This document shows positions 48,501 to 58,790 of a stretch of DNA of 64,000 nucleotides, piece by piece. The stretch spans positions 1 through 64,000 of the forward strand of contig QXVZ01029402.1 in the NCBI GenBank assembly GCA_008931825.1, given 5' to 3'. This stretch comes from Phallusia fumigata (lineage: Eukaryota; Chordata; Ascidiacea; Phlebobranchia; Ascidiidae). The translations under genes were made by a program, and so were the position numbers. Position 1 is the stretch's first letter; every line of letters begins with the position of its first letter. The notes under the pieces are model-generated. The model worked only from the letters and a program-made list of their open reading frames with translations, searched no databases and had not been told where the DNA came from.

Positions 48501-51500
48501 CTGTGTGTAAAATAGAAGTATTGTTTAAACCTGGTTTCATAGACTGTTTGTAACTTCATTGCTTTTCAGTTAAGTTTAAAATTAGAAAGGGAGCCTTTCA
48601 TCATATATTCACTGCCCTTTACCCGTTGGGTCCCATAGTTATCAACCTTTTTGATATAACTGTTTCTGCAGGCAGAAAGCATGGGCTGCAACACATGCAA
48701 ACTTGTAGATTAATTGCATGGTATCATATATCTACACAACAGTAGCAGGTATTTTTTTATTAATTATACATTGTTTGTTTAGTGTGAAGAAAAGAGTTGA
48801 ATCAATCCACAGCATTTAACAAACTTGGCTAGATAGCAGATCAAGAGGGATAAAGGGTTAAACACAGCATTAGATGCATCACAATAGCACATACTACAAA
48901 CGGTCCAAGCTAATGGGATAACATCTTGTGCTAAATCAGTGGTTCCCAACCACGGAGAAAATGAGTCAAGGGGTGGAATTTCCACTATATTTAAGTTATT
49001 CATGACTATTGTAGGACCACTTGGAGGTAATGCAATGTTGCCACATACCACCATTGTTCCCGAAAAAGTAATGCCAATCAGAAAATGTTTTAGTGTCTGA
49101 ATCGAATAATAGAAACGCAACGAAGAATGCAGAATAATTTATTGCATAAGACAGGGGTGCACAACCTTTTTGCTGTTGCCGGCCGCATTACAGACATTAA
49201 TTTACTCATGGCCGCCATGTAGGTGCCAAGATACAAAAAATGCAAGGTGGCACATGTACGTCACCACACACTCTATTCTGGCCCTAAATCCTTGAAAATA
49301 TTGCTTTATTGTTTAATATTTGTTGATTAGGCACAATTTGGTGCAGCATTTCGAATCTTGGCAAAGACACAAAATACTACAATTGCATTCGTTTATTACT
49401 GCATGATATCATTGTGATTCAATAATGATCTTGCATTTATTAAACAATTGCCAGTTTGACGTCATAAACGCCGTAACATGCAAAACACAAAACTATTTGT
49501 GTGTAGGTTGTTTTGCCACCTTGTCAATTAAACTTATTTTAAAGCAAGCTATATCAATTTTAAATAAAATATCAAATCAATTCTTATCAGCCTAAGAGTT
49601 CATAGTAATGCACGGCCGCATTTATTACTACTTGCGGCCGCATGCGGCCGTAGGTTGTGCACCTCTGGCATAAGAGGTGCTCTCATACCACCTGGCAAGC
49701 CTTTTAATATAACTTTATATCACTTCTTATTTTTTGGGGGTTAGCAAGGTAAGTGCTGGGACTAATGGGATTAACAAAGCAATGACAAAGCCCCAACCTA
49801 CAATCTATTTTAATTTTATGCCAATCGGACATTTAAAAGTTGAACTACCAAAGAAGCTCCAGGTAACCACTGGGATCTGTGTTCACTGAGCTGATGACAT
49901 CCCATGAACAACATCCATTCTAGTTTTACTTATATGGGACAAGTAGTTAATAATCATAATCTAATCACAACCATTTACTGTCATTTAAACATAACCAAAT
50001 CTTGTTGCGTTTGTAGTTACTTGCAAACAAAAAGTTTTTTTCTGGATGGTTTGTAAATACAGTTCAACTTTATTAGACAATGGTTTGAACTTACCCCATA
50101 GAACTTCATGCTTCCTAATGTCATCAGATAGTTCTCTGTCTGCATAAACATCACTGAAGTAAAGTTCGCCACCATCTTTCAAAACCCTGTATGCTTCTTC
50201 TAAGACCCTCTTTTTATCCTTGCATAGGTTAATCACACAATTTGATCTAAACACCACAAAAAGTTTTTAGTGAACTTCAAACAGGGTATATAACATTTAT
50301 TTTATATTAGCACAAAAATAATACTTTACAAATACTTCATGACTTACACAATAATATCAATCGATTGACTTTCTATTCCAGCATCTTTCAAATTCTCAAT
50401 ATATCCTTTTACAAACAGAGTATTTGGCTCTTGATACTTGAAAACTTTTTGGTGGTAATCTATGTACTTTTTTGCCACCTCAAGCTGAAAACAAATTGAA
50501 CAGCTGCAAATGGAAAAGCCGCATTGCAATGATAAGAGTACATAATTGATCTGCTATGTTTGTAAGCCTTCTATTGTACCTAAACAAATGTAATACCATA
50601 AGTAAAAAAATAATTTGTTTTCCCTAGGCATTGGTTTATTAGCAGGAATTTAGAACATATACTATTTTAAAATAGGTAAATCATATTCAAAATAAAGAAT
50701 CCCATGCTGTTTTTTTACTTTCTGCAATGTAAAACAACTAGCATCAAGGAATTTAATACTTGTCAGTTCACAGTAACAAAACACAATTAAAAAATGAGTT
50801 TATTGCAGTGCAAAAAGTTGAGACTATCTACATGTTTGCCTGTCAGACAAGATTGCAATTTGGCTAGTAGAACTTGTACTTGAAAAATAGTTTTCAAGAT
50901 GCTGACCTGTCAGGTGTAAGGAGCCATTTTAAAATGGTTTACTGTTTATTTTAATGTGTGTAGCTGTTTTGCATTTTTTTGCTACTAGCTCATTGTATAA
51001 GCACTGTTTGACTGAATTATTAATACTTTTGCATTTTTATTATAATCCACGTCTTCAACATCATTATTTTTAAACATTTCCAATTTTTTTACTTGTCTGG
51101 CATTTCATTGCTGGCACCTAAATTTGTGCAGAGTATGCCAGCTGCACAAAAAAGATTCTTCTTATTTTAAAGATTCAGTTAAAAATGATTAAACAAAAGG
51201 AATGTTTTGTTGTGTGGTTATTTTACATTGTTGCATCCAATTGATATAATGTTCCCCAAAAGCAAATACTTAAAGCTAGCAAGGATGGCTTCATATAACG
51301 GTTTAAATTGGCATTTTGGATTCAGATAATGTATGCCAGAATCACTATTCTAAATTGACCATCTCTAATTATTAGGCATTTGTTACATACACATATTGTT
51401 AAGAAATAGAATTTAGCAATGTTTTAAACCAATGGATTTCTTGTCCACCATTTTGGTTCTGATTTAATTTAAAAAAACATCAATAAATCTGATAGGTTAA

Positions 51501-52258
51501 CCAAATATGCTGATTTTAAAATGTAATAAAAAATACAACTGAGCAGGAAACTTGGCGTTGGACTTAAGGCACAGCCGATTTAAGAATATTTTTCCCTTCG
51601 GTAAATAAATTTATACATATTTGTACATGTGTAAATACCTGTTCATCCGTCATGTCAATTCCAGTCACAAATCCATTTTCTCCAACCAACTTCGCAATTG
51701 CATAGCAATCACGACCACTGCCGCTGCCGAGATCAAGTACTTTCATTCCTTCTAAACACTCAGGTACAACCAAACCACAACCATAATACTTGGAAACCAC
51801 TTCATCATGAACAAGCTTTATAGATTCACGAATGTGCTTGGGCATGGCCTGAGCTGGTGTTTTGCAAGCTGTAGTTTGCAAGTCATCTGATGTTTGTAGT
51901 TTTTTCCCTTTAAATATTAAATCATTGGAGGTTGAATTTTATTTATATCTTAATGGATCATACTATGAAGAGTAAAAAATACACAAACTTGAAAGATTAA
52001 TAACACTATCTTAGATATGTTACAAGACAGTGATTTTAAAAACGTTAGTATTAAGTGTGGTTCAATGTTTTTTTAAGTTACAAACACACATTTCTAAAAC
52101 TAAAAAAAATTTAACTGAAGTTCGACAACAATTATGGACATAAATTGATTTATTTTGAACGAACTTGTATAATGACAAAAAACACTAAAACACATTAAAA
52201 TTTCCAACCTACCATAATATTTTTTTACACTGTCGGTGATCTCGGAGCTGACAGACAT
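45591..52258 (-). CDS. AS3MT: Arsenite methyltransferase, paralogue AS3MT-3 (8 exons)
   Basis: Exons: 52258-52213, 51907-51639, 50484-50348, 50246-50095, 48500-48369, 48061-47943, 46260-46126, 45683-45591; 360 residues with canonical splice sites. It is the SAM-dependent As(III) methyltransferase. The SAM motif is VLDLGSGSGRDC. All four conserved cysteines are present: Cys30, Cys59 (YYGCG), Cys154 (SNCVINL) and Cys204 (WGEC). The C-terminus ends in DCCGSKCC. AS3MT-2 and -3 share exon sizes and most sequence (EITD.VKKYYGK start, AKFASVVYRLFKIPQDANRE), so they are the younger pair. It is the first AS3MT gene of the array and the closest to the GST kappa genes. Introns hold at least two hAT elements and two copies of the R repeat. 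Confidence 0.96.
46290..46632 (+). mobile_element. hAT MITE in AS3MT-3 intron 6
   Basis: Ends CAGCGCTTCCCAACTGGTGG and GGGTTGGGAACCACTG; flanks TTTCACTA and CTTTACTA match at 6 of 8 bases. Begins 30 bases upstream of exon 7. Its interior (GGTGGGCCATGAAG) differs from the 7633 family. Confidence 0.75.
47266..47620 (+). repeat. Uncharacterised intronic repeat family, copy R3
   Basis: Begins GGAAGGGTGGTTTTCAACAC and reaches GGGTTAAACACAGCAATTAATG near 47550-47570. Aligns along its length with R1 and R4. Confidence 0.5.
48585..48925 (+). repeat. Uncharacterised intronic repeat family, copy R4
   Basis: Begins GAAAGGGAGCCTTTCATCATA and reaches GGGTTAAACACAGCATTAGATG near 48855-48875. Lies in AS3MT-3 intron 4, directly before a hAT fragment. 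Confidence 0.5.
48937..49015 (+). mobile_element. Truncated hAT MITE of the 7633 family
   Basis: Left part only: CAGTGGTTCCCAACCACGG and then GGTGGAATTTCCAC, TTAAGTTATTCATGA. A weak match to the missing right part (ATATCACTTCTTA) appears at about 49710-49745, after the element at 49151-49667, so the copy may have been split. Confidence 0.6.
49151..49667 (+). mobile_element. hAT element with perfect 8-bp target duplication
   Basis: Ends CAGGGGTGCACAACC and GGTTGTGCACCTCTG, flanked on both sides by GCATAAGA (49143-49150 and 49668-49675). Inside the ends are GGCCGCATTACAG and GCGGCCGCATGCGGCCG. The identical flanks suggest a recent insertion into AS3MT-3 intron 4. No transposase frame. Confidence 0.95.
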
Positions 52259-52484
52259 GGCAGACAATCACTTTAAAAGTTGGGTAAAAACAAATGGAAA
52301 TCTATTGTTTTGATAAAAAGAAAAGAATCGATTGTTCCTTTATCACTTAAAGAAAACTTGGACTTTTTACTCTCATAAGTAGAATCCTTGATCAGTGAAA
52401 CAATATGTAAAATGTTATGCTCATACTAAATCTGCTGTCTAACTGCCTGGGTCATTGCGAACATATGATAGCAATAGGTTAGGG

Positions 52485-52844
52485 CAGGGGTGTCCAAACT
52501 TTTTTTTAATGAGGGCCAATTTTAAACAGGCCAAGACGCCTGCGGCCATCGTTTTTTCTGAACTTTTTAACCATGAAATTTGTACGCAATTACATGACTG
52601 CACAACAATCTTATCCTGCCTCATGAGATTTGTGTTGCTTCAGTACCATGTACACATTTTTCTTGTCGATAAAAAAACGTTTCATGGAAAACTTTTCAGG
52701 TCACAATTAAGTCGCTTCAAGCCAAAAGCCTAATCCAAACTTTGGCGAGCCATGTTCTACAAAATTTGAAACCACAGTCGTGGGCCACATGAAATGCTGT
52801 CACGGGCCACATTTTGCCCGCTGGCCACACTTTCGACACCCCTG
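52485..52844 (+). mobile_element. hAT MITE upstream of AS3MT-3
   Basis: Ends CAGGGGTGTCCAAACTT and TTTCGACACCCCTG; flanks GGTTAGGG and AGTTTGGG match at 6 of 8. The GGGCCACAT and GGCCACAC motifs near the right end are typical of this hAT group. It starts 227 bases upstream of the AS3MT-3 ATG and so may lie in its promoter. Confidence 0.85.
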
Positions 52845-53747
52845 AGTTTGGGGAACACAAGAAATGTGTAAACACTTTACAACAAACAACAATTTCTAAC
52901 CACACATAATTGTTTACATTAAATACCAAAGATAGGTCAAAAACAGCAAAACACTTCTGGGACAAAAAAACTGTCATGAATTTAATGTGAATACATTTCA
53001 GTACAGTCATTAAGTTAAAGACACAATCTTTCCAAGTGTTTCCATGTAACTTTAGTTGAGAAACCTCGTATCAATTGGTTGCACCTGGCCATAGCTAAAA
53101 GGGAAAAGTCGCTGGCACAACAATCAACATTTAAAAAAATGCCTAAAACTTGTTGTTTGCCAGTTTAACCTTCTACTTGGCTGTTTAAGACTTTACTGTG
53201 TGCATATCTCCATTATGGCAATTTTGTTAATGACACCACACATAATGGGTCAGGGTGATGAGTTACCTTGATGGTTTGATAGAGTGATAGTTTCAACATT
53301 CACCCGTGTGCTGTTACCTGGCTTTTTGTATTTTTGGTGAAAGCTTGTGTGGCTTTATACTGATTTACATATTTTGTAGAAATTGGAGAAAAACATGATT
53401 TGTATTAATTGATTTTGTTTTGTGGAAACTTGTTTCCATACACTTTACTTGCAAAATACTGCAATCGGCAATAATGATCCTGTTTAATCAGGAGTCAGAT
53501 ATTTCCGATATAGACACTCATCATATAAATGAGGAGGCATAAAATAGACTAACGCAATCATATTGGCTTGTTTATTCATAATCAGATTATTAAAGCCAAA
53601 AATGTGCAACAGTGTATGTAACCCAATATTTGCTCTAAAACAAGGAGAGTTGAATTTTTGTTTTATTTATGTTGCATGGATTCACCCCCAACCATTTTAG
53701 GTAAGGGTAAAAAATATACCAACAAGATTTAAATTCATTGTCTCATT

Positions 53748-53850
53748 CAGTGGTCGGCAAACTTTTATTACGAAGGCCCAAATTCTTCATTTAATTTAAA
53801 CTATAGGCCTACATAGCTTGAAATCTTCCGTACACACTATTATGAAATAG
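53748..53850 (+). mobile_element. hAT-type end fragment
   Basis: Begins CAGTGGTCGGCAAACTTTTA then AAGGCCCAAA; no matching right end found. Confidence 0.45.
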
Positions 53851-53917
53851 CTGAGACAAATTTGTTCCATAAAATTGCATTTAAAATGTAATAGCAAAGA
53901 GCTATTAAAATGATTGA

Positions 53918-54106
53918 TGAGCTGCAGACAGTGCTCACTGTTTCAACCTGTTAGGCCTCATCAGTGCAACAGGTGAAAGGACATCGAACTCACAACAAAC
54001 TGGAGTGCCGTAATCTGGCTTCACTAGCCAAGACGGTCTATGTCCCGTCACCAGCTGCACAGATAAGACCTAACGGGCCAAAACAGTGAGCACTGTCTGC
54101 AGCTCA
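53918..54106. mobile_element. Short palindromic MITE
   Basis: About 27-bp inverted repeats: TGAGCTGCAGACAGTGCTCA at the left and TGAGCACTGTCTGCAGCTCA at the right, each running on into GTTT / AAAC. The interior also pairs partly (GTTAGGCC with GACCTAAC). 189 bp, non-coding. Superfamily unclear. Confidence 0.8.
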
Positions 54107-54698
54107 CCAAGTATTTGAAATGTTTCTTAACACTAGCTGACCTTTTTCATGTATAAAACCACATTTCTATTCATTGAAATTCTCCAATTAAATTAATGTC
54201 AAGTACATGTTACCTCGCTTTTCATGTGTTTCAGATGTTGCCCGTTTCATCACAATTCATTTGTTATGTCAAATAAATATTAAACAGTCACAGATGACGC
54301 CTGGTGTATGACTCTACATTTCAAAAAGTGCAACTGCTTTTTCAAATCTTTGCAATAATAGATCAGGCAAAAATCTGTGTATAATTAATTGTCAGGCACC
54401 CACAAGGTAAATCATGTTATAAAAAGGCTTGTAACTTTAAATCACAAAAAATGTTGCCCTATGTTAGCACATAAAGTATAAATAGGTCCACAACAACAAC
54501 AACCTTTTTCGTGCAGGCTTAACTAACTAGTAACTTTTGCACATTAGACTTTCAACACCCAAGCATTTTTTTCATATTCTTTACTTCCTTAACCCCACAG
54601 ACGCTGTTGGAATTAACAGTGTGTTTCGAATTGTTTTCAGGACTTTTGAACTACATGTGCTAAATTTGTCAAGTCATCTAATAAACTGCACGTTAACG

Positions 54699-54708
54699 AT
54701 GACTCAGC
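54699..54708 (+). promoter_or_regulatory. Candidate antioxidant response element (ARE)
   Basis: ATGACTCAGC fits the CNC-sMaf/NRF2 consensus RTGACNNNGC exactly, with the favoured TCA spacer. It lies between AS3MT-3 (start 2.4 kb away) and GSTK-A. Function is inferred. Confidence 0.35.
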
Positions 54709-54864
54709 TAGAATTGCTACTCGCCACGCTTCATTGGATGTTTAAAAAACAAGGAATTGGAAGTTGTCAGTTATCACACAAATGCGCTTAACTTGGCCTT
54801 TTTTATGATGAATGTACAGGTGAACGCAAAATGATTAGCGACAATTGCTACATGTTTACCTTAC

Positions 54865-55183
54865 CTGGGGTTTCTCTAAAATGGCAAGGTGGGTGTTTCC
54901 CTTTCAATAGTGCATTCAAAAGTGTCGCATGAGGAGGATCTGTTGCCTTTAAAAACTACAGGTCTAATTGGTTCGGGATTTTTTTTAATTTTACCATTTT
55001 TTAATCCCATTCACAGCCCCCAAAAGCACTAACCGTCAACGGTAATAGCAAAAATTATGAGTTTTACCCTATTTAAATAAAATACAGTACTTTTGCATTT
55101 CCAGCACTAAGCAAAGTAACAAGCCTCCCAATGTGACACGCCTGAAAGGGGAATCAACCACCTTGCCATTTTAGAGGAACTGT
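54865..55183. mobile_element. MITE with 35-bp inverted repeats
   Basis: The left end holds TTTCTCTAAAATGGCAAGGT and the right end ACCTTGCCATTTTAGAGGAA, and the match continues inward to CCCTTTCA / TGAAAGGG. Both sides are flanked by CTTAC (54860-54864; 55184-55188), a probable 5-bp target duplication. Non-coding. Confidence 0.8.
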
Positions 55184-55731
55184 CTTACTCGGGTGACTAG
55201 TCTTACTGGTTTCACCAATTTTATTCCTCCAGTCCTGCAGCACGTTTATCGATCATCCAACAATTGAGACTTTCGTGCGCTACATAACGTCTCAACCAGT
55301 TACAATCCCAAACTGTTTAATCAAACTCACTTTATCAAATTTCCTGAAAATGTCCATTGCTATTTTAAAATGTGCCTAAAAAATTCAAAATCTACAACTT
55401 TGGATGTGTGGGGGACCCATGTGTTTTTGCCTGCAGAAACAATTATACCCTAAAAAGCTTAGGTCACTATGAAACACAATCTAAAATAATGTAGTGAATA
55501 TATGCAGATCTTTAAATTGAGTGAATATGTTTGTGAAATGGTAATCTGGTAATAGCCAACTTTGTCGATATTTTTGTGTATTTTCCTCTTTTGGGACCAG
55601 TGGGTTAACCACAGCATTTTTATCGCGATAATCATATTGAATATTTGATACTAACAGAATCAAACAAAGCACTGAAATGTATTGCCACATAGAGAAACTA
55701 AAAGGTACAACAAAATGCCCTCTGTTTCACC

Positions 55732-56400
55732 TTAAAGTTTGTGTAGTGGTCCATACCACTTTTCGTTGAGCAAATAAGCAAGCAAGAACAGTTTGTCATA
55801 ACCAAAGAGTAAAACTGGATCAGGATTTAAATGTGCAATAACCGTTGGAGTGCCGAAAACTCCTTGCTGCAAAGCAGAACTTGTAGAGTCCTTTAACTTT
55901 TGTTTGATTGAATCGGATTTGGAAATATGGATCAAATTCTCTGCCTCAGTGTTTGGCAATCCCGCATCTACACAGGCAGCTTTAAGGCTCTCATTTGTGG
56001 TGGCATCTGCATCTTTAGACCATATACGAAGATATAGTTCCCTAGACACAGATTCTAAAGCAGAGGGATGGTGTTGTTTTATTGCTGTAAGCAGCCTTTG
56101 TGGCTGTAAAGTTCCCTTTTCAAACAACACATGTTGTATATTTGCTGGTCTTACAAACGGTATCTTATTGTACTCAGCCAGTAATCTTAATTCCACTTTA
56201 GAGAACTTAGCCCTGTTCAGTGAAGGTGGTTGTGCATGGTTCTCTTTAAGTATCGCTCCAAGAAGCACTGGCTGCAAATTCAGGTCCATTTTCTCCCATT
56301 TCTTACTGTGGCGTGTTATTGCTTCAAATGCAATCCAGGAGTATGGAGATGCAACATCATAAAATATATCAACTGCTACCTTTTTTGCAGCTAACAACAT
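55732..56400 (-). CDS. GSTK1: Glutathione S-transferase kappa, GSTK-A
   Basis: A 222-residue kappa-class GST (human GSTK1 226). This DsbA-like thioredoxin-fold enzyme with a helical insertion conjugates or reduces with glutathione in mitochondria and peroxisomes. Visible: the N-terminal strand KKVAVDIFYDV, the active-site motif SPYSW with Ser18 matching rat Ser16, the cis-proline motif GVFGTPTVIAH and the C-terminal FGYDKLFLLAYLL. The usual Ser-Asp-Arg that holds the glutathione gamma-glutamyl group reads Tyr-Asp-Lys. The C-terminus is HKL, a weak peroxisomal (PTS1-like) end. The start at 56400 (MLLAAKKV) fits the family; the in-frame extension to 56463 crosses an acceptor-like AATTTTAG/GTGC, so a 5' UTR intron is likely. 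Closest to GSTK-C within the window. Confidence 0.94.
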   Translation of the reverse strand: MLLAAKKVAVDIFYDVASPYSWIAFEAITRHSKKWEKMDLNLQPVLLGAILKENHAQPPSLNRAKFSKVELRLLAEYNKIPFVRPANIQHVLFEKGTLQPQRLLTAIKQHHPSALESVSRELYLRIWSKDADATTNESLKAACVDAGLPNTEAENLIHISKSDSIKQKLKDSTSSALQQGVFGTPTVIAHLNPDPVLLFGYDKLFLLAYLLNEKWYGPLHKL

Positions 56401-57421
56401 TTTTTTTAGAAAGAAAATATTTGCACCTAAAATTAAAATGTACATTTTCATTGTGCAGAACATTGAAAGTATTTAGCACAGAAAAGAATTAAAATTCATT
56501 GACAAATTTCATGCTGGTTTAGATAGCAAAAAACCTACTTTACAATATGTCATAACAGTATTTTACTAACCCAAGTTTTAGAGAATTATACTAAAATGTA
56601 CAACAGACCCAAATGTATAACTGGCATCTTCAGTTAAGCTTTTATGTGTTTTGTTCATTTAAACAGTTTATTTTTATTAAATTTTTGTTCTGAATTTTAA
56701 CAAAGACTTGTTTTTATTGTAATAATCCTGCCATTATTAGGCTAATTAAAGAGTTATTCTGCTTGGATTTTTGTGTTGAAAAGCCCTTTAATATGGTTGT
56801 GGTTTTAACATTTAATAACAGTCATACAGACATGCATAGCTTTATAAGAACAATAAAAGCAATATTTTAACAACTGCAATCAATGTATGGTCCAAATAAA
56901 ACTGATTAATTGCAATTTGCCAAGCTACTTGTGCTTTTAACTGATATATGTGATTATCTGTATCTCACATAAGAATACATTGTACCACTTTTTTGTGTGT
57001 AACTAGGTGTAAGAAGTCAACATTTTCATTCAGAGAGCTAAATTATGCAGATAATCAAATTTAAATTTATTTTTTGGCTTAATATGGAAAGATAAATTTA
57101 AAAAAGTGTCCCATTGAATTTTTTTGTTCATACATGTGTGCTGAGATGTTGGGATAATTATGATGGTGTTTATAAATACGAGCGTTGAAAACAATGTGCA
57201 CCATTATCTTAAACAATTTCTTTGTGTGAAAAAGTACAGAGTGGAAAGAATTCAATTGAAATGGATTGGACAAAGATGCACAACAGGTCGTACAATTTTT
57301 GCATCCATAAATTCACCAAAACCAGAAAAATGATCTGACTGTCCCACAAATTACCTTTTGACATATAATATAGGGATCACGGTACCCACAAAAACAGGTA
57401 CTGTACAGAAACCTGATATTT

Positions 57422-57427
57422 TTTATT
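57422..57427 (-). other. Candidate poly(A) signal of GSTK-B
   Basis: Minus-strand AATAAA about 20 bases beyond the GSTK-B stop; would give a very short 3' UTR. Confidence 0.4.
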
Positions 57428-57445
57428 GTTTTCTAGTTTCCTAAT

Positions 57446-58114
57446 TCATAGTTTTTTAACTGACCATTCATGTCCGAGAAAGGATGCAAGCAAAAATAAC
57501 CGATCAGAGCCAAATATCATTTTTGGGCCATTATCAAGATGTGCAACATATGTTGGAACACCAAATGCACCAAAGTCCAATGCTTGCTGTGTCAAGTCTC
57601 TTAACTCTTGTTTTCCAACATCTGTTTTGCTTGCAGACATCACAGCATCTGAAGCAGTTTCAGTTAGCCCTGCTTTTTGACAAGCTGTCCTTAAAATTTC
57701 TTCTTCGGTAATGTCCTCATTGTCTGCCCAAACCCTCCGAAACATATCACATGACAATGATTCTAAATGGTCTGGATAATCTTTCTTTACTATTCCAAGC
57801 ACTCTTTGAGTAGGCAAAGTTCCTTTGTGGAAAAACAGCTTTTGCAGTTGTGAATTAAACTTAAAAGGTATGTTGTAATATTCTGCCAATCGTGGAAGGT
57901 CTTTGTTCATATATTGAGCTCGAATCGGTAACATTGCAGGGCCTTGGTTGCCAGTCGCAGCCATAATGCCACCAAGAAACACTGGTTTTAGTTGAAGGTC
58001 AATATTTTTCCATTTGACGTTGCATCGTTGGAGGACTTCAAATGCAATGTAACTGTATGGTGAAACCACATCAAAAAAGAAGTCTACAATTACTTTTTTA
58101 GGAACCTGACTCAT
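57446..58114 (-). CDS. GSTK1: Glutathione S-transferase kappa, GSTK-B
   Basis: 222 residues, intact kappa-class GST. Motifs: KKVIVDFFFDVVSPYSY with catalytic-position Ser18, MAATGNQGPAM, the insertion-domain segment KGTLPTQRVLG, the cis-proline motif GAFGVPTYVAH and FGSDRLFLLASFLG with the complete Ser-Asp-Arg glutathione-binding triplet (203-205). The C-terminus is KKL, a non-canonical PTS1-like end. An acceptor-like CTGTAG/GATACAAAC lies just upstream of the ATG, suggesting a 5' UTR intron. The protein is very close to GSTK-D, and similarity continues into both flanks, so B and D are products of a recent duplication. GSTK-A follows downstream on the same strand. Confidence 0.96.
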   Translation of the reverse strand: MSQVPKKVIVDFFFDVVSPYSYIAFEVLQRCNVKWKNIDLQLKPVFLGGIMAATGNQGPAMLPIRAQYMNKDLPRLAEYYNIPFKFNSQLQKLFFHKGTLPTQRVLGIVKKDYPDHLESLSCDMFRRVWADNEDITEEEILRTACQKAGLTETASDAVMSASKTDVGKQELRDLTQQALDFGAFGVPTYVAHLDNGPKMIFGSDRLFLLASFLGHEWSVKKL

Positions 58115-58639
58115 TTTGTTTGTATCCTACAGTAAACCTAGGTTGATCCAGGTCTACTCCTAATTAGGATGAAATCGGAGGTACAAATGATGTGTACTGT
58201 TTTTTTTTAATAAAAGGCTTTGGATAATCCTAATCCCAGATAAAAGTTGCTCTTTTTACATCTTCTAATCTATTTTTTCTGCTGTACAATGATGCACTTG
58301 TGCACTTAACAACATTGTGCTTACACGTTTATTCATAACAATAACTTACTGATACTTAAAAAAGTACTAATAATAAGATTATCACAACAGCCATTTTTAC
58401 CGTGCGTTTGACCGAAAGGTAATTTTCCTGTTATTATTAGCCATTTGACGTTTATTGGGTATTCAGTAAGTTGTATTGTATTAATAAATTTGTTTCATGT
58501 TGAATAAATTTTATCAACAATTGGTTCAACTCAATTAAGGTGATTTTTGTGATCAACAACTATCTAGATAACGTCAAATTAGAAACAAACGACGTAAAAA
58601 CAAACAAAGTCTGCTAGACACTGCAAAACAAGTAGTATT

Positions 58640-58790
58640 AACAAACATGGCTGCAACACTCAACAAAACCGCTACAGCAGTTTGCAGCGCAGCAATGCGC
58701 GACCTTGTTTGTAATTTCTGCCTCGTCACGAAGCAAAGTCCACAATGAATCAGCAAAATAATATGAGCACACTTTGACTCTTTATTGATT
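58640..58790 (-). promoter_or_regulatory. Conserved upstream block of GSTK-B
   Basis: Shares GCAGCAATGCGCGACCTTGT and CGAAGCAAAGTCCACA with the block upstream of GSTK-D. At 58745-58754 it reads ATGAATCAGC, one base off the antioxidant response element that is perfect in the D copy. Probable promoter or first exon. Confidence 0.5.

Larger units (their letters stand above)
52259..55731. other. Region between AS3MT-3 start and GSTK-A end
   Basis: Contains the AS3MT-3 upstream region and the GSTK-A 3' UTR, plus several short transposons listed separately. No gene recognised. Confidence 0.5.
57270..58790 (-). repeat. Segmental duplication unit containing GSTK-B
   Basis: Similar to 61170-62670 over the coding region, the 3' flank (the CACCAAAACCAGAAA motif near 57315 and 61180) and the 5' leader and upstream block (GCAGCAATGCGCGACCTTGT, CGAAGCAAAGTCCACA). 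Conservation outside the gene is patchy. Confidence 0.75.

Noticed and set aside
55850-56362. 170-codon plus-strand frame
   Set aside because: Antisense shadow of the GSTK-A coding region.
56401-56463. N-terminal extension of GSTK-A by 21 residues
   Set aside because: It crosses an acceptor-like AG/GTGC and has no counterpart in the other GSTKs or in human GSTK1; the start at 56400 fits the family.
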